Below, in pieces: positions 37,161 to 45,260 of a DNA stretch of 64,000 bases. Position 1 is the first letter of the stretch, and each line of letters opens with the position of its first letter. This DNA is from CAIUSP01 sp964594365. Its GTDB lineage: Bacteria; Actinomycetota; Thermoleophilia; Solirubrobacterales; 70-9. The notes under the pieces are model-generated. The model was not told the DNA's origin. It did not search any database and worked only from the letters and a program-made list of their open reading frames with translations. A program made the translations under genes and the position numbers. Location: the NCBI GenBank assembly GCA_964594365.1, contig CAZQMB010000007.1, positions 12,332-76,331 of the forward strand, given 5' to 3'.

Positions 37161-38038
37161 TCGAGCAGCGCCTGAGCGGAGAGGAGGAAGTCGAGGTCTG
37201 ACTCGGTTCGGGCTGCGGCCACGTGGTAGCGGGCTCCGAGATCCAGGGCTGCTTCTTCCAGTGGTTCTCCCGCGAAGCTCAGGTTCGCGCCTGCTTCTCT
37301 GACGATGAGTTGACCGGCCGCAGCGTCTACCGAGCGGCAACCGCGCATCGAGAGCATGCCGTCGAAACGGCCCGCTGCCACGTAGACGAGGGAGACGGCG
37401 AGAGACCCGGGCGTGCGCAGGCGGAAGACCCGATCGGTCATCTCGTCCGCGACCCTGACCATTCGCTCGGGTCGGGTTGCCTCCATACCGACTATCTCGA
37501 GCCCGTCACCGAGAGACTGATCGATCCGAACCTGAGTTCCGTCCAGCACGGCACCCGAACCCTTCTCGGCGTAGAACTCCTCATCCGCACCGAACTCGTA
37601 CACATATCCGAAGGTGACCTCGGCCATCGACATGCCCGTCGAGACGGCGACGCTGAGGCTGTGACATGGGATGGTCCTGCGGGCGTTCAACGAGCCATCG
37701 ATCGGATCGATCACGACGATCGTGTGGCTGGCTGAGTCCTCTTCACCGAAACGGACCTCGCCGCGCTCTTCAGAGATCGCGGTGAACGAGTACCCGTCGG
37801 CAGCCAACAGTTCCAGCTGCTCGAAGAACACGTCCTCACAGAGGCGATCGATGACCAGCGTGTTGTCGCCACCCTCACCCACTCCGTCGTAGTGGGTACG
37901 GGCCTCGATCCCCACGTGCTCGCTGAAGACCCGTCGCTGTCCCTCCACGGCCGAACGGCAGACCGTCAACCATCGCTCGACGCTGGGCGTCGAGCCAGAG
38001 GAGGCGGAACCGGCTCCGGCTGCTGGCGAGTCAGACAT
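37157..38038 (-). CDS. Inositol monophosphatase-family phosphatase
   Basis: A 293-residue metal-dependent phosphatase. Metal ligands are in SEERG near residue 91 and DPIDGSLN near 110; the C-terminal motif reads SVDAAAGQLIVREAG near 238. Possible substrates are inositol phosphate, fructose bisphosphate or a related sugar phosphate. The first 20 residues are a Ser/Gly/Ala-rich disordered leader. ATG 38038 lies 6 nt after TAGGAT, consistent with a leaderless transcript. First gene of a two-gene operon with the DUF2342 protein. Confidence 0.87.
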   Translation of the reverse strand: MSDSPAAGAGSASSGSTPSVERWLTVCRSAVEGQRRVFSEHVGIEARTHYDGVGEGGDNTLVIDRLCEDVFFEQLELLAADGYSFTAISEERGEVRFGEEDSASHTIVVIDPIDGSLNARRTIPCHSLSVAVSTGMSMAEVTFGYVYEFGADEEFYAEKGSGAVLDGTQVRIDQSLGDGLEIVGMEATRPERMVRVADEMTDRVFRLRTPGSLAVSLVYVAAGRFDGMLSMRGCRSVDAAAGQLIVREAGANLSFAGEPLEEAALDLGARYHVAAARTESDLDFLLSAQALLE

Positions 38039-38044
38039 GGCTCA

Positions 38045-38050
38045 ATCCTA
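38045..38050 (-). promoter_or_regulatory. -10 box TAGGAT, leaderless promoter
   Basis: On the minus strand TAGGAT ends 6 nt before ATG 38038 of the inositol phosphatase gene. Confidence 0.55.
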
Positions 38051-38140
38051 CGACGGGACCGCCGAATGCCGACTCCCCAACTTCCGCGATCGTCTGCGCG
38101 AGATGGTTCGGGACCGAAATTACCTGCTCCGGCTATGGAA

Positions 38141-38146
38141 TAGCCT
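38141..38146 (+). promoter_or_regulatory. -10 box TAGCCT, near-leaderless promoter
   Basis: TAGCCT ends 8 nt before ATG 38155 of the helicase-nuclease gene. Confidence 0.5.
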
Positions 38147-38154
38147 CATTCGAG

Positions 38155-41100
38155 ATGAAGTACCTGGACCAAGAGACGACCAGACAACCGATCACCCTGA
38201 CCGACGCTCAGAGCAGAGCGGCTGACCCGGAACGCAAGGCGGTGCTGATCGCCGGAGGGGCTGGCTCGGGGAGGACCGAGGCGCTGGCAGAGAGGCTCGC
38301 GCGGCTTGCGAGCCGGTCCGAGAGCGCGCTGGCCATCGCCCGGACTACGGCAGGAGCCTCCGCCCTGCGGCGCAGAGCTGAAGCACGGATCGACGATCAG
38401 GGCTTCGAACCGATCGAGTGCCTGCCCGTGCGTGAGGCCGCTGCGAGGCTGCTGGCCGCACACGGTGAGCTGGTCGGCTCCGACGCCTTCTTCGACCTCC
38501 TAGGCCCGGGCGAGCGGGTTGCGCTCATGCTCGACGAGTTCGACCAACTCCCGCTCCGGCTCCATGAGATCAGGGGAAACCCGGGGGGACTGCTGGCGAG
38601 GATCGTGACCCGAATAGATGCGCTGAAAGATGCAGGGACGGATTCGACTGGCTTCAGGTCCTGGGCGGTTGCGAAGGAGCGGGCGGCAGAGAATCAAGCG
38701 GATCTGGATCTGGCCGACCGGGAACTCGAATTCGCCGAGATCTTCGAGACACACGACCGGCTGGTCAGGGAGGCCGGGGGGATCGATGGAGGGGAAGCCA
38801 TCCTCGCACTCACTGCACTTCTGGCCGAGCATCCGAGCGCCGCGACGGCGATCGCCGAGAGGCACCCTGCGCTGGTCGTAGACGAACTCGAGATCCTCTC
38901 CGCCGCAGAGCTCCGGCTGGTCGGTGCCCTCGCCAAACGCGCTGCCACGACCGCGCTGGCGTGCGACCTGATCGCCGGATCCGACGGTGGAACCGGGATC
39001 GGATGGGCTCGGCATACGATCGATGGACTCGAGGAGATCACCCTCGAGGGTTGCCATCGACACGGCGGGAGGATCTCCGCGACCGCTCTCGCGGCTGCAG
39101 ACGTGGAGCAAGGTGAGGTCGAGGGCGATCCTGGCCGTGGAGTCGTCGACTTCTGGGTTTGTGAGAACGAACGGGCGGAGGCTCAGGCAACGGCACGGGA
39201 GATCGAAACGATGCTCTCGAACGGAGTCCCCGGCGGTGAGATCTGCGTGGCGCTCGCGGACACACGGGCAGAGCGGGAAATCGCGGCGGCGCTGACCGAG
39301 CGCCACATTCCCTTCCGATCGATCGAGGGGCGCGGATTCCTCAGTCGGGCGAAGGTACGCGACGCGATTGCGTGGCTGCGCCTCCTGGCCGACCCGACCG
39401 ACGGCCCGGCGGCCGTACGGGTACTGGGACGGGCTCCGATCGAGCTCCGCTCCGTGGATGTGGCCAGCTGCACCTCTATCGCACGCCGGAGGAAGCTCGA
39501 CATGGTTTCGGCGAGTGAGGCGGCATTGGAGAGTCCTCAGCTCCCGCAGGATGCCCGCGAGCGTATCCGTGAGTTCCTGGGCCTCTATGCCGCGGCGTCC
39601 AAAGCGATGGAGGCCATGACCCCCGACGTCTTCGTGCGGCGGCTGATCGAGCGCATCGGACTGAGACGGGAGCGCCTCTACGGTGCCACGACGGACACCG
39701 TCGAGCGCCTGCGGGAGCTCTCCCGACTCGACGAGTTCGCAACCGCCTGGGCGCGACGGCATCCGACGGGATCGAACAGATCCTTCGTCAATCACCTGAT
39801 CACCGTCTCGGAGGCTGATCTCCCCTTCTCCGATGACCGCTGGCCACAGAGTCCTGACACGGTTCAGGTGGGACGTCTGGACCGCTTCAAGGGGAACGAG
39901 TTCGAAGCGGTATTCGTGCTCGGGCTCAAGGCGGGTGCACTCTCCGGGGAGAGACCCGCAGCGCAACTTCCGGTCGAGCTGGCGACGCGGCGACGGCCGG
40001 CCGAGGAGGCTGCCCGACTCGACCTGTACTCGGCGATGACCAGGGCCAGAGAGCGACTCATCCTGAGCAGACCCAAGACCGACTCGACCGGTGAGCGCGC
40101 CGGACCCGCCCCTGCATTCGAGAGGGCCAGAGCGACCTTGAAAGCCACCGAGGACCGCCAGGTCGAGGAGATCTTCGGCCCGGCGGAGGGTCTGCACGCT
40201 GCCTACAGGATGATCCAGGAAGAGGCCCTCGAAGGCGCTTGGAGGGCTGGAGGCGGCCTGGGCGATCCGCGGCTCGATGCACATCTCGATGTCCACGCGG
40301 CCGTCGCGAGATTCCTCGAGGCGATCAAGCTCGCTGCCCTGATCCAGAAGCGGGACGAGGAACCGCTGGACGAGGCGCTGGAGCACGTCAATCAGTTGCT
40401 CTCTCACGACCTCTCGACCGGACAGTCCGAGGCGCTTGGGGAATCGAAACTGGACGAGTTCATCCTCGCCGGAGAGGCGGAGAGGGAACGCAGTGGCGAA
40501 CTGGTCGCCGAGCGTGAGGAACCCTCTCTCGAGGCCTTCCTGCCTCGTAAAGGCCAGGGCATGGCGCTGTCTGCGACTGACATCGACCTCTACCGCACCT
40601 GCCCGCTCAAGTACAAGTTCGCCAGAGTCTTCGGGATTCCACAGCAGCAGACCGTCAACCAGAGGGTCGGCATCGCCATCCATCAGGTCCTCGAGCGCTA
40701 TCACGATCCTGGGAGTCCACAAACCCAGGAAAGGCTGATGGGACTCTTCGTCGAAGCCTGGCGCAAGGGAGGATTCGGCGAGAGCGACGACGAGATCCAG
40801 TTCCGTGATCGGGCCGTGGAGGCTCTGAGGCGTTACTACGAGAGGTCAACCAAGTTGGAGGCGACCCCACACTGGCTGGAGAAGGGTTTCGAGTTCACCA
40901 TCGGACCGCATCACCTCCGGGGTCGGGTCGACCGGGTGGATGCGCTGCCCGAAGGGGGCTTCGAACTGATCGACTACAAGACCGGCGATCCCAAGGCAGC
41001 CAAGGACCTTCGGAACGACGTTCAGCTCGCGATCTACCAGATCGCCGCCAGGGAATCGTGGGGCATCGAGGAGCCCACCAGGGGGAGCTTCTGGTACGTG

Positions 41101-41289
41101 CTGGCGGACGAGAAGGTCGCGGTGGAGGAGAGCGGAGATGAGCGAGAGCGGATAGAAGCGCTCACCCACGAGGTCGGAGAGGGAATCGCCGGTCAGGACT
41201 TCGAACCGCGACCGTCGCCGACCATCTGCAACTGGTGCGACTTCAAGTTGATCTGCCCGGCCTCGGAGGGCCGGAACGAAGCCGCCTAG
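38155..41289 (+). CDS. UvrD/Adn-like protein: degenerate helicase with intact Fe-S RecB-family nuclease
   Basis: A 1044-residue protein with the layout of mycobacterial AdnA/AdnB. The N-terminal superfamily 1 helicase is degenerate: the Walker A reads GGAGSGRT, with Arg40 in place of the essential lysine, and Walker B reads VVDELEIL. Motif VI-like LYSAMTRARERL near residue 630 is kept. The C-terminal nuclease looks intact: GRVDRVD, IDYKTG (D940, K942) and the cluster ligands C816, C1025-x2-C1028-x5-C1034. It is probably a nuclease or scaffold subunit in double-strand break processing that needs a separate motor. No partner gene is adjacent. The stop shares CTAG with the PAC2 gene. Confidence 0.88.
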   Translation: MKYLDQETTRQPITLTDAQSRAADPERKAVLIAGGAGSGRTEALAERLARLASRSESALAIARTTAGASALRRRAEARIDDQGFEPIECLPVREAAARLLAAHGELVGSDAFFDLLGPGERVALMLDEFDQLPLRLHEIRGNPGGLLARIVTRIDALKDAGTDSTGFRSWAVAKERAAENQADLDLADRELEFAEIFETHDRLVREAGGIDGGEAILALTALLAEHPSAATAIAERHPALVVDELEILSAAELRLVGALAKRAATTALACDLIAGSDGGTGIGWARHTIDGLEEITLEGCHRHGGRISATALAAADVEQGEVEGDPGRGVVDFWVCENERAEAQATAREIETMLSNGVPGGEICVALADTRAEREIAAALTERHIPFRSIEGRGFLSRAKVRDAIAWLRLLADPTDGPAAVRVLGRAPIELRSVDVASCTSIARRRKLDMVSASEAALESPQLPQDARERIREFLGLYAAASKAMEAMTPDVFVRRLIERIGLRRERLYGATTDTVERLRELSRLDEFATAWARRHPTGSNRSFVNHLITVSEADLPFSDDRWPQSPDTVQVGRLDRFKGNEFEAVFVLGLKAGALSGERPAAQLPVELATRRRPAEEAARLDLYSAMTRARERLILSRPKTDSTGERAGPAPAFERARATLKATEDRQVEEIFGPAEGLHAAYRMIQEEALEGAWRAGGGLGDPRLDAHLDVHAAVARFLEAIKLAALIQKRDEEPLDEALEHVNQLLSHDLSTGQSEALGESKLDEFILAGEAERERSGELVAEREEPSLEAFLPRKGQGMALSATDIDLYRTCPLKYKFARVFGIPQQQTVNQRVGIAIHQVLERYHDPGSPQTQERLMGLFVEAWRKGGFGESDDEIQFRDRAVEALRRYYERSTKLEATPHWLEKGFEFTIGPHHLRGRVDRVDALPEGGFELIDYKTGDPKAAKDLRNDVQLAIYQIAARESWGIEEPTRGSFWYVLADEKVAVEESGDERERIEALTHEVGEGIAGQDFEPRPSPTICNWCDFKLICPASEGRNEAA

Positions 41290-42152
41290 CGGCCATCTCC
41301 CTGCTGACGCAGGAAGCGCTCGAACTCCTCCGCGATCGCCTCTCCGGAAGGAAGTTCGGAACCCTGATCGAGCCTCTCCGACTGCTCCTCCTCGAGCCTC
41401 GAGACCATCTCGGCGATCTCCGGATTTGCCGCAACGGCATTGCTGACCTGATCCTCGTAGGAGGAGGACTCCTCTTCGAGATCGGCGCCGTCGAGAGCCA
41501 CGCCGGTCAAACCCTCGAGCCTGCGCAGCAGCGCCAGTGAGGCTTTCGGGTTGGGAACGGCGGCCGCGTAATGCGGAACGGCCGCCCAGAGGCTGGCCGA
41601 GGGCAGGTCTCGCCGAGAGCAGGCATCGTGCAACACACCCGTGATTCCGACCGGGCCCTCGTAGTTGGACCGTTCCAGATCCAGTTCACGAGCCAGGGAC
41701 TCGTCCGAGGCGAAGCCGGTGATCGGCACCGGGAGGGTGTGAGCCACATCGGCGACGAGAGAGCCCAGCGTCACGATCATCTCGACTCCGAGGGAGTCGG
41801 CTGCCTCGGCCAAGGTCTCGGAAAAGGTCCGCCACCGGAGGTTGGGTTCGGTGCCTACGAGAAGGACCAGATCCCTCTCGGCATTAGGGGTCGAGACTGC
41901 GAGCAGGATGTTCCCCGGCCACTCGATCTCCCTCTTGCTCCCCTCGGTGAGGGTGATGGTCGGGCGATTGGCCTGGAAGTCGAAGAACTCCTCAGGGTCG
42001 ATCTGAGCGATCAGTTCGGCGTCCATCGTCTCGGCGATGGTCGTGACGACCGTCGTAGCCGCACCGGCGGCATCGTTCCACCCGGCGAATGCCCCAACCA
42101 GGATCGGAGACCGCAGATCCGGCGGGTCGTTTTCCCAGGCGATCGAATCCAT
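41286..42152 (-). CDS. PAC2-family protein (proteasome-assembly chaperone-like)
   Basis: A 288-residue protein of the PAC2 family. PILVGAFAGWNDAAGAAT near residue 17 and ITLGSLVADVAHTLPVPITG near 130 are typical (the DNA encodes VTLGS). Actinobacterial members are widespread in lineages with a proteasome, but their role is not settled. The C-terminal 60 residues are acidic and likely coiled coil. ATG 42152 is 7 nt after TACGCT, which decides the start. Divergent from the second YhaM gene. Confidence 0.88.
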   Translation of the reverse strand: MDSIAWENDPPDLRSPILVGAFAGWNDAAGAATTVVTTIAETMDAELIAQIDPEEFFDFQANRPTITLTEGSKREIEWPGNILLAVSTPNAERDLVLLVGTEPNLRWRTFSETLAEAADSLGVEMIVTLGSLVADVAHTLPVPITGFASDESLARELDLERSNYEGPVGITGVLHDACSRRDLPSASLWAAVPHYAAAVPNPKASLALLRRLEGLTGVALDGADLEEESSSYEDQVSNAVAANPEIAEMVSRLEEEQSERLDQGSELPSGEAIAEEFERFLRQQGDGR

Positions 42153-42159
42153 CTGGACG

Positions 42160-42165
42160 AGCGTA
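42160..42165 (-). promoter_or_regulatory. -10 box TACGCT, leaderless promoter of PAC2 gene
   Basis: On the minus strand TACGCT ends 7 nt before ATG 42152. Confidence 0.5.
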
Positions 42166-42211
42166 GACCAGCGGGCAGCCGTGCGTCCGACTGAGGCGAA
42201 AAGATCGACCG

Positions 42212-43168
42212 GTGAGCACCCACGCCGCACCCGAACCCGAGCAAACCAGCGAGCAGCAGAGGTCCGATGGATCCGATGTTGTGGTCGCCGGTCCGACCAT
42301 TTCGGAACTACGGCCCGGTCAGACGTTGAGAGGCGATTTTGCCTGCGGGCGAAAGGATCGACTCACGGCACGCAACGGGTCCTCCTACCTCTCAGTGGAG
42401 CTGAAGGACAGAACCGGTTCGATCAAGGCGCGGGCGTTCGATCGCGCCGATGTCCTCTCTGCGAAGTTCTCGGAGGGGGACCCCGTACGAGTTGCTGGAA
42501 GGGTCGAACGCTTCCGCGGAGAGTTGGTGGTGGAGTTGACCGACATCAGGACCCTCGCACCCGAGGAGGCAGATCCCGAGAGCTTCCTGCCGGCCGCATA
42601 CCGGAGTCGGGAAGAGCTCGATGGCTTCCTCGAGCACCTGAGTCGGGAGATCTACGACGAGCCCCTGCGAAAGGTGGTCGAAGATCTGCTGTTCACCCGC
42701 GGGGACGTTGCCGAGGCTTTCAGGCGGGCTCCTTGCACCCGGGCAGGTCATCACTCCTATCTCGGCGGCCTGCTCGAGCACACGGTCGCGGTCGGGACTC
42801 TCACTCTGGAGACCTGTCAACTGCACCCACGACTCGACAGCGACCTGCTGATGGCGGCCGCTCTGCTCCACGATGTCGGGAAAGTCAGGGAGTTCACCTA
42901 CGGTGCGGATTTCGGCCTGACCGATGAGGGCCGGCTGATCGGGCACCTCACGATCGGCGCCGAGATGATCGGCGCTGCGGGCTCACATCTGGCGCCGGAA
43001 CGGCGGGCCGCGCTGATCAACTGCGTCCTCTCTCATCACGGGGAACCTCCGCAGGCGGGACGCGGCAAGGGCTTCGGCTCACCCGAGGCGCTTGCGCTGT
43101 ATCGGCTCAACGCGCTCGATGCAGGGGTGAAGGGAGCACTCGAGCGAGGTATCGGGGTGAACGACTAA
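42212..43168 (+). CDS. OB-fold plus HD-domain protein, YhaM-like (paralogue 2)
   Basis: A 318-residue protein with the same architecture as the protein at 17945-18985: an OB fold at about 30-115 and an HD domain with GGLLEHTVAV (near 184), LLHDVGKVREF (near 217) and LSHHGEPPQ (near 275). Both should be metal-dependent phosphodiesterases acting on RNA or DNA ends. The two proteins are clearly diverged, so this is not a recent duplication. GTG start. Convergent with the TauE-like half-gene by a 4-nt CTAA overlap. Confidence 0.84.
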   Translation: MSTHAAPEPEQTSEQQRSDGSDVVVAGPTISELRPGQTLRGDFACGRKDRLTARNGSSYLSVELKDRTGSIKARAFDRADVLSAKFSEGDPVRVAGRVERFRGELVVELTDIRTLAPEEADPESFLPAAYRSREELDGFLEHLSREIYDEPLRKVVEDLLFTRGDVAEAFRRAPCTRAGHHSYLGGLLEHTVAVGTLTLETCQLHPRLDSDLLMAAALLHDVGKVREFTYGADFGLTDEGRLIGHLTIGAEMIGAAGSHLAPERRAALINCVLSHHGEPPQAGRGKGFGSPEALALYRLNALDAGVKGALERGIGVND

Positions 43169-43542
43169 CCGGTCGTGGTAGGCCTCAGGGCCCGCATCGC
43201 CATCCTTATGGCGACCAGCACGAGCAATGCTGCGAACGCGAGCTTGAGGATCTCGCCGCTGACCGCATTGGCGATCACGACGCCGACCGCCACCCCGGCG
43301 ATCGCAAGGACCCCCACCAGCAGACCTTCCTTGATGCGGACGTTTCCGTACTCCCGCTGCCGCCACACTGCGGCGACGGCAACGGGGATGATCGCGAGCA
43401 GAGAGGTCGCCTCGGCCTCGACTTGGGAGAGGCCGACGATCAGGACCAGCGCCGGTACGAAGATGATGCCGCCCCCGACACCCAGCATGCCACCGAGGAT
43501 CCCGGCTGCGAGCCCGCAGGCGATCAGTGCGACGACCGTCAT
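43165..43542 (-). CDS. TauE/SafE-family half-transporter B
   Basis: A 125-residue integral membrane protein with about four transmembrane segments. The family signature GILGGMLGVGGGIIFVPAL lies at residues 14-32. Full TauE/SafE (DUF81) exporters have about 250 residues and two such halves; this is one half. Start ATG 43542 overlaps the stop of half A by 4 nt (ATGA). Members export sulfite or organosulfonates. The frame upstream of 43542 is a shadow of half A. Confidence 0.87.
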   Translation of the reverse strand: MTVVALIACGLAAGILGGMLGVGGGIIFVPALVLIVGLSQVEAEATSLLAIIPVAVAAVWRQREYGNVRIKEGLLVGVLAIAGVAVGVVIANAVSGEILKLAFAALLVLVAIRMAMRALRPTTTG

Positions 43543-43895
43543 GAAACCACCAACTCCACGGCGACCACCAACAGTAAGACCGAGAACATCCCGGCCACGA
43601 CCCGCTCCGGGATCCGCTGCTGGAGAGCAGTTCCGAGCAGCGCACCCACGGTCCCTGCGAGGCCGATCACGATCGCGTCTACCCAACTGACATTCCCGTA
43701 GAGGGCCTGAACCACGACAGCGGCGACTGCGATCACGAAGATCGAGACCATGCTGGTCCCGGTCGCCTCACGCTCTCCGTAGGCGAGCCAGGCGATCAGC
43801 AGGGGGACGATGATCGTGCCTCCTCCCACCCCGAACAGGCCACTGAACAGGCCGGCGGCGGTTCCGATCACTGCCAGCTGGAGAATGCGGGGCAC
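43539..43895 (-). CDS. TauE/SafE-family half-transporter A
   Basis: A 118-residue integral membrane protein with about four transmembrane segments and the signature GLFSGLFGVGGGTIIVPLL near residues 14-32. It is the first of two overlapping half-genes and would pair with half B to make a complete exporter. GTG start at 43895, 8 nt after TAGTAT on the minus strand. Only 20 bp separate it from the divergent otsB. Substrate is unproven; the sulfate assimilation cluster is far away at 1-3.5 kb. Confidence 0.85.
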   Translation of the reverse strand: MPRILQLAVIGTAAGLFSGLFGVGGGTIIVPLLIAWLAYGEREATGTSMVSIFVIAVAAVVVQALYGNVSWVDAIVIGLAGTVGALLGTALQQRIPERVVAGMFSVLLLVVAVELVVS

Positions 43896-43902
43896 GACGG
43901 GC

Positions 43903-43909
43903 GATACTA
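43903..43909. promoter_or_regulatory. Overlapping divergent -10 boxes
   Basis: Minus strand TAGTAT (43909-43904) ends 8 nt before GTG 43895. Plus strand GATACT (43903-43908) ends 7 nt before GTG 43916. Two opposed promoters share the same bases in a 20-bp intergenic region. Confidence 0.5.
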
Positions 43910-43915
43910 GACGAC

Positions 43916-44734
43916 GTGTCCGAGGATTCGACAGACCGACGGTTCGAGGGCCTGGTGCGTGAGGTGCTGGAGAGGCCGGATGAGTTCGCGCTCCTGTGCG
44001 ACCTCGACGGGACCCTCGCTCCGATCGTGGAGCGTCCAGAGCAGGTGGAGATCCCGCAAGCGACTCTCGCGGCACTCGACGGCGCAGCCAGGAAGATCGG
44101 GTTGTGTGCGGTCGTGACAGGGCGTCCGGCGGCTGAGGCCCGACGACTGACCGGGCTCGACACGGTCCTCTACGCGGGAAACCACGGGCTGGAGCTGCTC
44201 GAACCAGGTGAGGAGGTCGCAGTCCCTGATCCCCTGCTGGCGGGCCACGAAGACGATGCACACGCTTTCCTGGCCACGCTGGATGTCGGGAAGATGGAGG
44301 TTCTCGGAATCCGAAGCGAGGACAAGGGACCGATCGTCGCCCTGCACTGGAGAGGATCGGAACGGACGGAGGAACTGAACGAGTGGATCGAGCGAGTGGG
44401 AGATGATGCGCGGACAGCTGGCCTGCAGCCACGGAGCGGCAGGATGGTGCTCGAACTGCGTCCTGACGTTGCCGTCGACAAAGGCGTGGCCGTGAAAGGG
44501 ATGTTGACGGCCCGTCCCGAGATCGAGTCGGCGATCTTCATCGGAGACGATCTCACCGACCTCGATGCGTTCGACGCACTGGACGGGCTCGTAGCGAGCC
44601 AGAAACTCGGCTCGGCGACCAAGGTGGCAGTTCTCTCCGCCGAGACCTCGGATCTGGGTCTTGGGGAGCACGCCGACCTCCGGCTATCGGGACCACTCGA
44701 AGTGGCGGATCTGATCGCCAGGATCGGCGGCTGA
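43916..44734 (+). CDS. otsB: Trehalose-6-phosphate phosphatase
   Basis: A 272-residue HAD phosphatase. Motif I LLCDLDGTLAPI is near residue 25, TGRPAAEARRL near 62, the GNHGLE substrate segment near 85, the conserved lysine in DKGVAVKG near 190 and GDDLTDLDAFDAL near 210. It dephosphorylates trehalose-6-phosphate. No OtsA partner is in the window. GTG start at 43916 set by the -10 box. The membrane-protein gene follows 1 nt after its stop. Confidence 0.93.
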   Translation: MSEDSTDRRFEGLVREVLERPDEFALLCDLDGTLAPIVERPEQVEIPQATLAALDGAARKIGLCAVVTGRPAAEARRLTGLDTVLYAGNHGLELLEPGEEVAVPDPLLAGHEDDAHAFLATLDVGKMEVLGIRSEDKGPIVALHWRGSERTEELNEWIERVGDDARTAGLQPRSGRMVLELRPDVAVDKGVAVKGMLTARPEIESAIFIGDDLTDLDAFDALDGLVASQKLGSATKVAVLSAETSDLGLGEHADLRLSGPLEVADLIARIGG

Positions 44735-44735
44735 G

Positions 44736-45260
44736 TTGTACTTCTGCGACCTGATCAGGGGAACGGTGCTCAGCACCGCAGCGGCTGCCTCCGTGCTGGG
44801 GGCTGTGGCGATCCTCGTGGCCGGCTCTGACGACGACCGGCTCACCCTGCTCGTGTGCTCGATCTGGTGGCCTCTGGCCCTGGTCGCAGGACTGATGCTC
44901 GGTCGGCCAAGGCGGGCGGCCGATGCGATGCGCCCGCTCCTCGCCAAGTCGAGGACGAGCACGGAGTTGCCAACCGATCGACCTGACCGGATCGCGTTGG
45001 CGCGACTCTGGCCGATATTCGCCTTTGCGCTGTTCGCGGGTGTGCTGGGGATCTTCTTCCCCGGGGTAGCGGCGATCGGCGCCGGCTATGGGATCGCAGT
45101 CGCGATGACCTGGCGCGGCAGGGAGAAAGCGGTCCATGCGATCGAGGGCCGCGACGGAGTACGTTTCTACGTCGAGCCCGGATCGACCTTCGAACCGGTG
45201 AGCCTCGTTCGCTCTCCGGGGCTCAAGACCGGACCGCCAACAGGTCAAGCACGGCCGTGA
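44736..45260 (+). CDS. Membrane protein of unknown function
   Basis: A 174-residue protein, not recognised. It has two hydrophobic pairs: VLSTAAAASVLGAVAILVAG with LTLLVCSIWWPLALVAGLML (residues about 10-55), and IFAFALFAGVLGIFFPGVAAIGAGYGIAVAM split around 92-123. The C-terminal 50 residues are soluble. TTG start 1 nt after otsB, so probably coexpressed with it. Its 3' end overlaps the convergent polX gene by 16 nt. Confidence 0.65.
   Translation: MYFCDLIRGTVLSTAAAASVLGAVAILVAGSDDDRLTLLVCSIWWPLALVAGLMLGRPRRAADAMRPLLAKSRTSTELPTDRPDRIALARLWPIFAFALFAGVLGIFFPGVAAIGAGYGIAVAMTWRGREKAVHAIEGRDGVRFYVEPGSTFEPVSLVRSPGLKTGPPTGQARP

Noticed and set aside
38500..40722. 740-codon open frame on the minus strand
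   Set aside because: Antisense to the helicase-nuclease gene; no motifs, and long antisense frames are expected at this GC content.
43896..44432. N-terminal extension of the TauE half A frame
   Set aside because: Antisense to otsB; GTG 43895 with a -10 box is a better start.
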